Made by a program: the position numbers and the translations under genes. The notes beneath the pieces are model-generated. The model saw only the letters and a list, made by a program, of their open reading frames with translations, did not search any database and had not been told where the DNA came from. DNA of 64,000 nucleotides, from assembly GCF_000307855.1 (NCBI RefSeq), contig NZ_AJLR01000004.1, positions 1-64,000 of the forward strand. Direction: 5' to 3'. The stretch comes from Schinkia azotoformans LMG 9581 (lineage in GTDB: Bacteria > Bacillota > Bacilli > Bacillales > Bacillaceae_J). This document shows, piece after piece, positions 7,339 through 15,665 of the stretch (its first letter is position 1; each line of letters opens with the position of its first letter).

Positions 7339-8526
7339 TTAAATAGATTTAACCCGGCTATCTTCCATAACGTCTGTCTTTCGATTATTCTTATTATGAC
7401 CTGCTATGCCAGTACCAAGTGCAATAACTGTAGAGCTTACTAAAAAAATATAAATCAGTCCAATGAGATTAGCCAGTATGCCAAATATGGCTGGTGTAAT
7501 AACTTGAGTCAAACGATTTACAGTAAGGCGAATACCTAAAGCTTCAGCCACACGGCCATTTATTGCATTATCAATCGTTAAAGAAATGGATAATGGTTGT
7601 CCAATGCCTAATCCAATTCCAAGTATAAAGGCTATTATACAGGCAATAACAATTTGCGGAAAGAATGGTAGTGCAATATACGCTACACAACTAATGATCA
7701 TGGAGCCGATAAAAACATTAAACGTACCGAATCGATTTGTAATTGGAGCTAGATAAAACCTAATAATTACACTGGCAATTCCGTTTATCGCCAATAATAA
7801 CCCGATGGTAGAATTGCTATAACCGAATTGTAAACCAAGTAGTGGGAAGAAAGTTAAATAAATGTCTTTTGCAAACAAAATCAGGGCACTAAATAATAAT
7901 GCTAATCTTAAACTTGGTATCTTTAGTAAATCAACAAAAGTTGATTTAGTTTTTGATGTAGGGATAGGGCTTTTTTTACTTTTAATAGGATATTCATTAG
8001 GGACAAGATGTATAATTATACAACTGATGAATCCAATACCCGCTAAAATTAAAAAGGTTATCTGGAAACTAAAAAGATCGGCGATAATTCCGCTAAAAAG
8101 AGGCCCGGCCAATGTTCCTACCGCTACTCCAAAACTAAACCATGATACATACTGATTTCTATTTTTCTTCGTTGAAATTCTTCCAATATAGTCCTGTGCA
8201 GATAAAATTAAAACGGTCTGTGCTGACCCAGCAATAAGCTGTGATAAGTATAAACCCAAAAAGTTCGGAAAGAAACCAGGTAATACTATACCCAAAACTC
8301 CTAAATATCCACCCAATAATAAAGTAATCTTAGAGTTTAGATGATCGATTTTTTTACCAAGTGGAATCGCAAAAAGTAAAGGAATTATAGAAAATAGACT
8401 AGTAATTAAACCAATATGATTAATCGATGCTCCTAACTCATGAGCAAATAAGGAGACAGTTGGACGTGTCCCCATAATCATCAAAACATAAATAGTACAG
8501 ATACAAACTACTTTAAAGACTTTCAT
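7339..8526 (-). CDS. MFS transporter
   Basis: A 395-residue major facilitator with about 12 hydrophobic segments. The loop between TM2 and TM3 reads PLGKKIDHLNSK, a variant of the family G-x-x-x-D-R-x-x-R/K signature, and the two six-helix halves are separated by a basic stretch near residue 190 (KSKKSPIPTSK). It is the last gene of a minus-strand operon after the LeuC/LeuD-like hydro-lyase, 30 nt downstream. It may export or import the organic acid handled by that enzyme; substrate and direction cannot be read from sequence. A multidrug role is possible but less supported by the context. Confidence 0.8.
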   Translation of the reverse strand: MKVFKVVCICTIYVLMIMGTRPTVSLFAHELGASINHIGLITSLFSIIPLLFAIPLGKKIDHLNSKITLLLGGYLGVLGIVLPGFFPNFLGLYLSQLIAGSAQTVLILSAQDYIGRISTKKNRNQYVSWFSFGVAVGTLAGPLFSGIIADLFSFQITFLILAGIGFISCIIIHLVPNEYPIKSKKSPIPTSKTKSTFVDLLKIPSLRLALLFSALILFAKDIYLTFFPLLGLQFGYSNSTIGLLLAINGIASVIIRFYLAPITNRFGTFNVFIGSMIISCVAYIALPFFPQIVIACIIAFILGIGLGIGQPLSISLTIDNAINGRVAEALGIRLTVNRLTQVITPAIFGILANLIGLIYIFLVSSTVIALGTGIAGHNKNNRKTDVMEDSRVKSI

Positions 8527-8556
8527 CTTAACACCACTTTTTACAAAAGGTATTTT

Positions 8557-9054
8557 TTAAGATAATTGATATGTTCCTCTCTTCTTAAAATACTGTACTA
8601 GCCCGCCATCATTAATAATATCAATCATAACTGATGGCATTTCAGTTCCTTTATGTGTTTCTTCAGTAGTTAGGTTCTTCACTTCACCAGTGCTTAAATT
8701 AACTTCCAACTTATCTTTATCATTAATAGTGTGATCCTTAATTTCTAGAATCGGTAAACCGATATTGATAGCATTACGAAAAAAAATTCGGGCAAATGAC
8801 CGTGCTATAACAACTGATACACCTGCATTCTTTAATGCTAAAGGTGCCTGTTCTCTTGATGAACCGCATCCAAAGTTAGTTCCTGCAACTAAAATATCGC
8901 CAGGTACGAGTTTTGAACGAAAATCAGGGTCTAAATCTTCAAAAACATGATCCGCTAATTCTTGCATATTTAATGTTTTGGTATATTTTCCTGGTATTAT
9001 TCTGTCAGTATCAATATCGTTTCCATAAACATGTGATGTTCCAGTAAAAATCAT
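8557..9054 (-). CDS. LeuD-like small subunit of an aconitase-superfamily hydro-lyase
   Basis: A 165-residue swivel-domain subunit. It shows DTDRIIPGKYTKT and the GTNFGCGSSREQAP motif that holds substrate-binding Ser and Arg residues of 3-isopropylmalate dehydratase-type enzymes. It overlaps the large subunit's stop region, so the two are translated together. No leuA or leuB is nearby, and the neighbours are CoA-transferase and CoA-lyase genes, so a catabolic role on citramalate, mesaconate, dimethylmalate or a similar acid is more likely than leucine synthesis. That is inference from context. Confidence 0.82.
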   Translation of the reverse strand: MIFTGTSHVYGNDIDTDRIIPGKYTKTLNMQELADHVFEDLDPDFRSKLVPGDILVAGTNFGCGSSREQAPLALKNAGVSVVIARSFARIFFRNAINIGLPILEIKDHTINDKDKLEVNLSTGEVKNLTTEETHKGTEMPSVMIDIINDGGLVQYFKKRGTYQLS

Positions 9055-10301
9055 TATTTTATAGCCCCCTCCAATAGTAATTTTGGATTTGTTATTTTTC
9101 CATATAGTGCCGACGCAGCAACCGTTGCTGGGGAAGCTAGGTATACATTTGAATTTCGATTTCCCATTCGTCCTCTGAAATTTCGGTTAGTTGAAGAAAT
9201 AATGCCTTCTTCATTACCAGGCACACCGAGGTGTGTTCCTACGCAAGGGCCACAGCCGGATGGAAGGAAGGTCGCTCCTGAACGCATTAATGTTTCGGCT
9301 GTTCCGTCTTGAACAGCCTTAATATGGACATCCATTGAAGCCGCAGCAATGATCATACGTACATTAGGATGAATCTTTTTACCCTTTAATATTTTAGCGG
9401 CTTCATGTAAGTCTTCTAATCTACCATTTGTACAACTTCCTAAAAAAGCTTGATTGATGGCAACTCCTTCTACTTCAGTAATTGGTTTTACATTATCAGG
9501 TGAATGAGGGATAGCTACTTGAGGTTCTAGTTGAGAAACATCAAATACATGCACAGAATCGTAGATTGCATCATCATCGGCCTTAATATTTTCAAAATCA
9601 TAAGGTAGTTTTAGACCATTTGTATCTACAAAACCTGCTTTTGCCCCCATTTCGATTGCCATATTAGCTATTGTTAAACGACTGTCCAAACTTAATTCCT
9701 TAATTGCTTCACCTGTAAATTCGATAGCTTTATATGTAGCACCATCGATTCCTAAATGGCCTACTATAAATAAAATTAAATCTTTGGCAGAGACACCAGG
9801 TTGTAACGTTCCATTTAATTGTATCTTTATTGTTTCGGGAACCTTAATCCAAGTTTTCCCTGTTAATAGTACGGCTGCTAAATCAGTAGATCCTACACCG
9901 GTTGCAAAAGCTCCTAATGCCCCATACGTACATGTATGTGAATCAGCCCCAAGTACCAATTGTCCAGGCTTAACATGTTGATTTTCAACCATCAATTGGT
10001 GACAAATGCCATCACCAGCATCATAAAGAATAATACTTTGTTTTTTTGCAAAGTCTCTCATTAATGAATGAAGATTCGCAATACGTTCATTAGGAGCAGG
10101 TGCCGCGTGATCGATCACAAATACTACTTTCGAACAATCCCAAACATTAATTCCCCCCATTTCTTTAAAACTTTTTATTGTTAAGGGTGCTGTGGTGTCT
10201 GATGCCATAACCATATCAACATCAACGATAGCGATTTGATTTTGAGATATATCTTTACCCGCGTGAGAAGAAATAATCTTTTCGATCATTGTTTGACCCA
10301 T
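9054..10301 (-). CDS. LeuC-like large subunit of an aconitase-superfamily hydro-lyase
   Basis: A 415-residue [4Fe-4S] subunit. The cluster ligands are recognisable: one Cys in AFLGSCTNGR and two in LPSGCGPCVGTHLGV. It also has GADSHTCTYGALGAFATGVGSTD. At about 415 residues it belongs to the shorter LeuC/HacA/DmdA type, not the roughly 470-residue enteric LeuC. It would interconvert a hydroxy-diacid and its unsaturated form together with the LeuD-like subunit. It is divergent from the IclR gene; its promoter is TTGACA-18-TAGAAT on the minus strand, with an IclR-like palindrome just after the predicted start point. Confidence 0.85.
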   Translation of the reverse strand: MGQTMIEKIISSHAGKDISQNQIAIVDVDMVMASDTTAPLTIKSFKEMGGINVWDCSKVVFVIDHAAPAPNERIANLHSLMRDFAKKQSIILYDAGDGICHQLMVENQHVKPGQLVLGADSHTCTYGALGAFATGVGSTDLAAVLLTGKTWIKVPETIKIQLNGTLQPGVSAKDLILFIVGHLGIDGATYKAIEFTGEAIKELSLDSRLTIANMAIEMGAKAGFVDTNGLKLPYDFENIKADDDAIYDSVHVFDVSQLEPQVAIPHSPDNVKPITEVEGVAINQAFLGSCTNGRLEDLHEAAKILKGKKIHPNVRMIIAAASMDVHIKAVQDGTAETLMRSGATFLPSGCGPCVGTHLGVPGNEEGIISSTNRNFRGRMGNRNSNVYLASPATVAASALYGKITNPKLLLEGAIK

Positions 10302-10697
10302 ATTAAAACCTCCTTAAATAAAAACTGTAATCCGTATGGTGGATTTTAAATTCATTCTACGGTACAAAAAAGAAACCTGTCAATGATTATTTAGAAAATT
10401 TAGAACATGAATTTAAATGAAAAATTCATGTTTAAAGCAAATAGATAAGGATAAGCGCTGTTTTAGGTCGCGTTTTATGAAAAATCTTATAAAATATTGA
10501 CATAACCTATTTAAATTTTTAGAATTTTTTGTTGACAACCTTGTTGGATTGTTTTAACATGAAAACAACAAATCGCCAGACGGATTATAAATCCACCAAG
10601 CGAAACAAATAAATAAATTATTAAATTTCTATTCCACTATGTGGATTTCTTTAGAAAAATACCATAAACTAAATTTTATAATAGAGGAGGGATATAT
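10302..10697. promoter_or_regulatory. Divergent control region of hydro-lyase and IclR genes
   Basis: Minus-strand promoter for the hydro-lyase: TTGACA (10383-10378), 18 bp, TAGAAT (10359-10354). Two plus-strand promoters for the IclR gene: TTGACA (10497-10502)-17-TAGAAT (10520-10525), and TTGACA (10532-10537)-17-TAACAT (10555-10560). Palindromic candidate operators: TCCACTATGTGGA (10633-10645, perfect 5-bp arms), GGATTATAAATCC (10582-10594, perfect 5-bp arms) and TCCGTATGGTGGA (10331-10343). TCGCCAGACGGA (10573-10584) is, on the minus strand, a relative of the last. The 10331 and 10573-10594 sites lie just downstream of the predicted start points. This is consistent with IclR-type control of both directions. 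Confidence 0.65.
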
Positions 10698-11474
10698 ATG
10701 AGTGAAACTGTTCGTTCAGTTGAAAGGGCAATCGATATTTTAACCTGCTTTACAGTAAATGAACCAGTTCTAACAGTACCTGAAATCAGTCAGAAGACGG
10801 GGTTAACAAAATCTACAATTTTTCGATTGCTAGCTTCTTTAGAATCAAAGGGAATGGTTGAAAAAATTCATTCTACATATGAATATAAACTCGGTCTTAG
10901 ATTATTAGATCTTGGAAATGTTGTTCAAAGTTCATTAGAATTAATCGATATTGCAAAGCCAATTATGAAAGAGCTTTCAGATAAAACGAAAGAAACTGTA
11001 AATATAAACATTGTTCAAGGAAATCACAGAGTATGTATTGAACGCATTGATGGTAACCAAGCATTGAGGAAAGTTTCAGAAATAGGTAGACTCCTTCCCT
11101 TGTCAAAAGGTGCATCTGGGAAGCTTCTACTAGCTTTTTGTGATAATGATAAAGTAATAGAGATATTAAATGAAGAAAGAGAAAATATGACAGTAGAAGA
11201 GATGAACAAATTAAAGCTGGAGCTTTTTGAAATAAGGGAAAAAGGGTATGCAGCCAGCTTTAGTGAACGATTAGAGGGGACAGCTTCTGTATCAGCACCA
11301 ATCAGGGATTATACGGGAAATGTAATTGCAGGTGTTACAATTTCTGGTCCTCTTGTGAGATTTACTGAAGAGAAGGTTCAAAATTTTATAAGTGAAGTTC
11401 TTGAAGCAAGTTCCAGAATTTCAAGTGATCTAGGATATACAAAGCCGATTAAGAAAGCTCCTATTTCTACTTGA
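10698..11474 (+). CDS. IclR-family transcriptional regulator
   Basis: A 258-residue regulator. The winged-helix domain (residues 1-70) shows VERAIDILTCF and LTKSTIFRLLASLESKGMVEK, followed by the IclR effector domain (ETVNINIVQGNHRVCIERIDG, LPLSKGASGKLLLAF, ASFSERLEGTASVSAPI). IclR proteins commonly control aromatic or organic-acid catabolic genes and themselves. It sits between the divergent hydro-lyase operon and the ABC transporter/CoA-transferase/lyase genes, so it probably controls the whole island. A GAGGAGGG Shine-Dalgarno precedes the ATG. The C-terminal tail is lysine-rich. Confidence 0.9.
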   Translation: MSETVRSVERAIDILTCFTVNEPVLTVPEISQKTGLTKSTIFRLLASLESKGMVEKIHSTYEYKLGLRLLDLGNVVQSSLELIDIAKPIMKELSDKTKETVNINIVQGNHRVCIERIDGNQALRKVSEIGRLLPLSKGASGKLLLAFCDNDKVIEILNEERENMTVEEMNKLKLELFEIREKGYAASFSERLEGTASVSAPIRDYTGNVIAGVTISGPLVRFTEEKVQNFISEVLEASSRISSDLGYTKPIKKAPIST

Positions 11475-11580
11475 TCCATTGCCTTTTAAAGGGTAGTGGA
11501 TGGTTAAATGCAAACGATTACAATTATTAGCATGATGACAATAGTGAATAAAAACAAAAAGGATGTAGGGAGGAATGGAC

Positions 11581-12357
11581 TTGATTCAATTTAATAATGT
11601 TTCAAAACGGTTTACTAGAGAGGGAAAATCATTTTGGGCGGCTCAAAATATTAATTTGGATATTCAAGAAGGAGAATTCATTACCGTTATCGGCCCCAGT
11701 GGATGTGGAAAATCTACAGTTTTAAACATGTGTGCTGGGTTGATGAAATCTAATGGTGGTGAAATTTACTATCGAGGCAAGTTGGTTGAAAAAACAAATA
11801 CGAATGTGGGCTATATGACACAGAAAGATAACTTATTGCCTTGGCGTACAGTCAAGCAAAATGTAGAAATCGGTCTCGAGATCAAAGGTGTTAGTGCGAA
11901 AGAACGTGAAATAGAAAGCGCTAAATATATTGAAATGGTTGGTTTGAAAGGGTTCGAAAAGCATTATCCTCAAGAACTATCAGGTGGTATGCGCAAAAGA
12001 GTAAGTCTTGCGAAAATACTTGCTTATCATCCTGAGACATTATTGATGGATGAACCTTTTGGAGCACTTGATGCACAATTAAGATTAATACTCCAAGATA
12101 AATTACTCCAGATTTGGAAAGAAACCAAAAAAACAATCATATTTGTTACACATGATTTAGAAGAAGCGATAACACTTGGTGACCGGGTAGCAGTTTTTAG
12201 TAAAAGACCTGGAACTATTAAGTTAATTCAAGATGTTAATATACCTCGACCACGGGATACTTTTAATGTCCGCTTCACAGATGAGTTTGCAAATGTTCAT
12301 GCAAAACTTTGGGAGGCTTTAAAAGAAGAATTTATTGAGGAGGGGAATGTTGGATGA
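11581..12357 (+). CDS. ABC transporter ATP-binding protein (TauB/SsuB/nitrate type)
   Basis: A 258-residue ATPase with Walker A GPSGCGKST, Q-loop MTQKDNLLPWR, signature LSGGMRKRVSLAK, Walker B TLLMDEPFGALD and the switch His in FVTHD. I chose the TTG at 11581: the GGGAGGA Shine-Dalgarno (11568-11574) ends directly against the ATG at 11575, leaving no spacing. It overlaps the permease start by 4 nt. Its partners are an NMT1-type binding lipoprotein and a BPD permease. This transporter class imports small anions and precursors; here the cargo is probably the organic acid degraded by the neighbouring enzymes, which is inference. Confidence 0.88.
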   Translation: MIQFNNVSKRFTREGKSFWAAQNINLDIQEGEFITVIGPSGCGKSTVLNMCAGLMKSNGGEIYYRGKLVEKTNTNVGYMTQKDNLLPWRTVKQNVEIGLEIKGVSAKEREIESAKYIEMVGLKGFEKHYPQELSGGMRKRVSLAKILAYHPETLLMDEPFGALDAQLRLILQDKLLQIWKETKKTIIFVTHDLEEAITLGDRVAVFSKRPGTIKLIQDVNIPRPRDTFNVRFTDEFANVHAKLWEALKEEFIEEGNVG

Positions 12358-13199
12358 GTGCAACAGTAGCTAACACAAAAGAGTCAAATTTATCAAAAGA
12401 ACATATTAACTTGGACGATGATGTGAAAATGAACCGGACAAAGGAAAAATTAAAACTTGCGGGTATGCGCTTAGCTTTGCTTGTAACAATTCTAGTAATC
12501 TGGGAATTAGTTTCTGGTTCAATAGTAGATAAATTTTGGATCAGCGAACCTAGTGATATATTCCAAACACTATATACTTGGGTACTAGCAGGGGAGTTAT
12601 TTTTCCACATAGGAATTACAACGCAGGAAATGGTAATAGGTTTTATCATTGGAGCATCCGCAGGAGCGATTTTAGGTTTTATTTTAGGACGCTGGGAGTT
12701 TGGGGCGAAACTTTTAGACCCTTTCATTATGGCGCTTTATAGTTTACCGAAAGTTGCATTAGCGCCACTATTTATTCTTTGGTTTGGTATTGGAATTGAA
12801 ATGAAAATAGTGTTTGCTGCAGTCATTGTTTTTTATCTAGTATTCTTTAATACTTATGCAGGAGTAAAAAACGTTGATAGTGATTTAATAGATAGCATTC
12901 GTTTAATGGGTGCAACAGAGAGACAAATTTTGATGAAGGTGACTATCCCATCTGCTCTTAATTGGGTTTTTGTAGGTTTTAAGATGTCAGTACCATATGC
13001 ATTAATTGGCGCAGTAGTGGGAGAAATCACAGCATCAAACCGTGGAGTTGGATACCTTATCAGCTACTCTGCGGGGCAGTTTGATACTGCTGGAACATTT
13101 GCCGCAGTATTAATTCTTATGGTAATGGGAGTAACAGTTAACTTTATAATAGGTGCTGCTGAGAAACATTTTCTACGTTGGAAAATAACAAATAATTAA
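12354..13199 (+). CDS. ABC transporter permease (BPD type)
   Basis: A 281-residue inner-membrane permease with a charged N-terminus of about 37 residues and six hydrophobic segments. The conserved coupling loop is seen as DSIRLMGATERQILMKVTIPSALNWV, matching the EAA motif of the TauC/SsuC group. It overlaps the ATPase gene by ATGA, and the binding-protein gene follows 39 nt later. The N-terminal cytoplasmic extension is longer than in most family members. Confidence 0.88.
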   Translation: MSATVANTKESNLSKEHINLDDDVKMNRTKEKLKLAGMRLALLVTILVIWELVSGSIVDKFWISEPSDIFQTLYTWVLAGELFFHIGITTQEMVIGFIIGASAGAILGFILGRWEFGAKLLDPFIMALYSLPKVALAPLFILWFGIGIEMKIVFAAVIVFYLVFFNTYAGVKNVDSDLIDSIRLMGATERQILMKVTIPSALNWVFVGFKMSVPYALIGAVVGEITASNRGVGYLISYSAGQFDTAGTFAAVLILMVMGVTVNFIIGAAEKHFLRWKITNN

Positions 13200-13238
13200 T
13201 AAAAAATTTTTTTATATAAAAGAGGAGGAGAAGAGTTT

Positions 13239-14306
13239 ATGCGTAAGAAAAATGTTGTTTTAAGTTTAGTAATTGGGTTAATGCTGTTATTCATTACTGC
13301 TTGTGGCGGCGGGGGACAAACTAACCAAAGTAGTACAGAGCCAGCAAAAGAAGGGGATCAAGAACAAGCAGCACCATCAGCAGAAAAACAAAAAGTCACG
13401 ATAGCTCAAACTACTCACGGGTTTTTATTTGCACCAATCTATGTTGCGGAGCAGAAAGGTTTCTTCGCTGATGAGGGCCTTGATGTAGAAGTAATCATAG
13501 CCGGTGGAGGCTCTAAGGTAATGGCGGCTGTTATCGGTGGTAGTGTTGAAATCGGGGGTACTACATTAGGGAATGTAATGGATGCCGCTGAAAAGGGACA
13601 AGATGTTCAAATTTTTGCTACATTAATGAACCAGTATGCTTCGAACGTTGTAATTCGTAAAGAGATTGCTGAAGAAAAAGGTATTACTGAAAATTCTTCA
13701 ATCTCTGAAAAAATTAATGCATTAAAGGGACTAAAAATAGCAATAACATCGCCTGGAAGTTCAAGTGACAAATTAGTCCGTTACCTACTTTCAATGGAAA
13801 ATATTAATCCGGATAAAGATGTACAATTAGTTCCACTTGGTAAGAGTGAAGCAGTAATACCTTCTTTTAAACAAAAACAAATTGATGCTTTTGCATTTTC
13901 TTCACCAACTGCTGATATGGGCGTAATGAATGATGGTTTTATGCTAATTAATTTATCTAAAGGCGATATTAAGGAATTAGACGGATTCCTATATACAGGA
14001 TTAGTAGCAAAAAAAGATAAAATGGAGTCTAATCCTGAACTATTTGAAAAGATGACACGCGCTATAGCCAAGGCAGAAAATTTTATTAAAACTGATAAAG
14101 CTGGATCAAAGGAAATTTTGAAAAAGTCTTTTGAAGACATTGAGGCAAATGTGTTTGATATAGCTTTTGAAAATAATTATCCTGCATTTGCAACTAGCCC
14201 AATTGTTACAAAAGAAGGATATGATATGAATATTTCCTTCGAGGGTATTGATGTGCCATATGATCAAGTCGTAAACAACAGTTTTGCTGAAAAGGTACAG
14301 CAATAG
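13239..14306 (+). CDS. NMT1/SsuA-type substrate-binding lipoprotein
   Basis: A 355-residue exported lipoprotein. The signal peptide ends in the lipobox ITAC (Cys22), followed by a Ser/Gln/Glu-rich linker to about residue 50. The periplasmic-binding fold begins KVTIAQTTHGFLFAPIYVAEQKGFF, the usual NMT1/THI5-like start, and continues through GGGSKVMAAVIGGSVEIGG. It is the cargo receptor of the ABC transporter encoded just upstream. The ligand is unknown; context suggests a carboxylic acid. A long stem-loop follows the gene. Confidence 0.87.
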   Translation: MRKKNVVLSLVIGLMLLFITACGGGGQTNQSSTEPAKEGDQEQAAPSAEKQKVTIAQTTHGFLFAPIYVAEQKGFFADEGLDVEVIIAGGGSKVMAAVIGGSVEIGGTTLGNVMDAAEKGQDVQIFATLMNQYASNVVIRKEIAEEKGITENSSISEKINALKGLKIAITSPGSSSDKLVRYLLSMENINPDKDVQLVPLGKSEAVIPSFKQKQIDAFAFSSPTADMGVMNDGFMLINLSKGDIKELDGFLYTGLVAKKDKMESNPELFEKMTRAIAKAENFIKTDKAGSKEILKKSFEDIEANVFDIAFENNYPAFATSPIVTKEGYDMNISFEGIDVPYDQVVNNSFAEKVQQ

Positions 14307-14347
14307 ATCTTAATTTGCTAATAAATGTAAAGTAAGCTATTAAACTA

Positions 14348-14418
14348 GAAAACACTTACAGATTCTCCTCTTATGTTTTGATCCCCAAACATTGTGCCAG
14401 GAACTTGTGAGTGTTTTC
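14348..14418 (+). promoter_or_regulatory. Long-range stem-loop between binding-protein and CoA-transferase genes
   Basis: GAAAACACTTAC (14348-14359) pairs with GTGAGTGTTTTC (14407-14418) at 11 of 12 positions. An inner hairpin ATGTTT/AAACAT (14373-14378, 14387-14392) lies in the loop. TTATCC follows the stem and the GGAGGGA Shine-Dalgarno begins 13 nt after it. It could be an inefficient terminator setting the transporter-to-enzyme ratio, or a structured leader. It matches no riboswitch I recognise. Confidence 0.45.
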
Positions 14419-14446
14419 TTATCCTATAATGGAGGGAACTACTATT

Positions 14447-15655
14447 ATGAAGAAAACAAACTTTGGTCCCTTATCTGGAGTAAGGATTCTTGACTTATCT
14501 ACAATGATTGCAGCACCTTTTGGAGCTACCTTATTGGGGGATTTTGGTGCAGAAGTGATCAAAGTCGAAATGCCTGGTAAGGGTGATTCTTTAAGAGGTA
14601 TGGGTCCATTTCATGGTGATGAACCGTTAAGATGGCCGGGTCTTGCCAGAAATAAAAAATCATTAACTCTAGATTTGCATACAAAAGAAGGAAAAGAAAT
14701 ACTTCGTAAATTAGCTAGAGCTTCAGATGTAGTAATTGAAAATTTCAGACCAGGAACGTTGGAAAAATGGGGTATTGGCTACGAACAATTAAAAAAAGAA
14801 AATCCAAATCTTATTATGACCCGTGTTACGGGATATGGGCAAACCGGTCCTAATGCCCCAAAGGCTGGATTTGGTACACCTGCAACAGCATATAGTGGAT
14901 TTACGTATTTGCACGGATACGAAGACCGACCTCCAATTAGTCCTTCTTTTTCATTAACGGATTATATTACAGGGATTTATGTAGCTTTTGCAACTGTTAC
15001 AGCATTATATTATCGTGATACAAATGAGGAAGGAACAGGGCAGTACATTGATATAGGCCTTTATGAATCAGTTTTCAGATTGATGGAGTTCTTGGTTGCG
15101 GAATATGACCAAAACGGAACAATTAAAGAACGTTCACCGGGGTTAAGTGGACATTCCAGTCCTGCTGGTACTTTCCAGACTAAAGATGGATACTGGATAG
15201 TACTTGTGACTAGCTCTGACCGAACATTTGAAAGACTTGCACATGCGATGAATAGAGCTGATATGTTGGAGGATGAAAGATTTTATACTAACTCAGTACG
15301 ATTACAAAATTTTGATTTAACAAATGGAATTGTAGCGGATTGGGTAAAAACTTTTAATCGTGATGATTTGCAAAAGTATTTAGATGAACATGGTGTTCCT
15401 ATTAGCCCAATTTACAGCATTAAGGATATATTTGAAGATGAACATTATAAACAAAGAGAAAATATCATAGAAGTAGATCATCCACGCCTGGGGAAGGTAA
15501 AAATGCCGGGAATTGTACCGAAATTCTCTGAAACGCCAGGAGCGGTTCGTAATGTAGGACCGGATTTGGGTGAGCATAACAATGAAATTTTGTGTGAGTT
15601 ACTAAATTATAGCGAAGAAGAGATTGCTAAATTAAAAGAATCCAAGATTATTTAA
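14447..15655 (+). CDS. Class III (CaiB/BaiF, Frc-family) CoA-transferase
   Basis: A 402-residue CoA-transferase. It starts LSGVRILDLSTMIAAPFGATLLGDFGAEVIKVE, the family N-terminus, with VIENFRPGTLEKWGIGYEQLK following. The likely catalytic Asp lies in FSLTDYITGIYVAF, ahead of GTGQYIDIGLYES. Frc-family enzymes move CoA from succinyl-CoA or another donor to a carboxylic acid. The ATG at 14447 was chosen over an earlier in-frame ATG (14411) because of the GGAGGGA site at 14431. An HMG-CoA-lyase-like gene follows 10 nt later, so the product is probably a 3-hydroxyacyl-type CoA ester such as citramalyl-CoA. The acid itself is not determined. Confidence 0.88.
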   Translation: MKKTNFGPLSGVRILDLSTMIAAPFGATLLGDFGAEVIKVEMPGKGDSLRGMGPFHGDEPLRWPGLARNKKSLTLDLHTKEGKEILRKLARASDVVIENFRPGTLEKWGIGYEQLKKENPNLIMTRVTGYGQTGPNAPKAGFGTPATAYSGFTYLHGYEDRPPISPSFSLTDYITGIYVAFATVTALYYRDTNEEGTGQYIDIGLYESVFRLMEFLVAEYDQNGTIKERSPGLSGHSSPAGTFQTKDGYWIVLVTSSDRTFERLAHAMNRADMLEDERFYTNSVRLQNFDLTNGIVADWVKTFNRDDLQKYLDEHGVPISPIYSIKDIFEDEHYKQRENIIEVDHPRLGKVKMPGIVPKFSETPGAVRNVGPDLGEHNNEILCELLNYSEEEIAKLKESKII

Positions 15656-15665
15656 GGAGGAATCT

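Noticed and set aside
8557-10301. Leucine biosynthesis leuC/leuD
   Set aside because: No leuA, leuB or ilv genes adjoin. The large subunit is of the short LeuC/HacA/DmdA type, and the neighbours are IclR, CoA-transferase and CoA-lyase genes, which point to catabolism.
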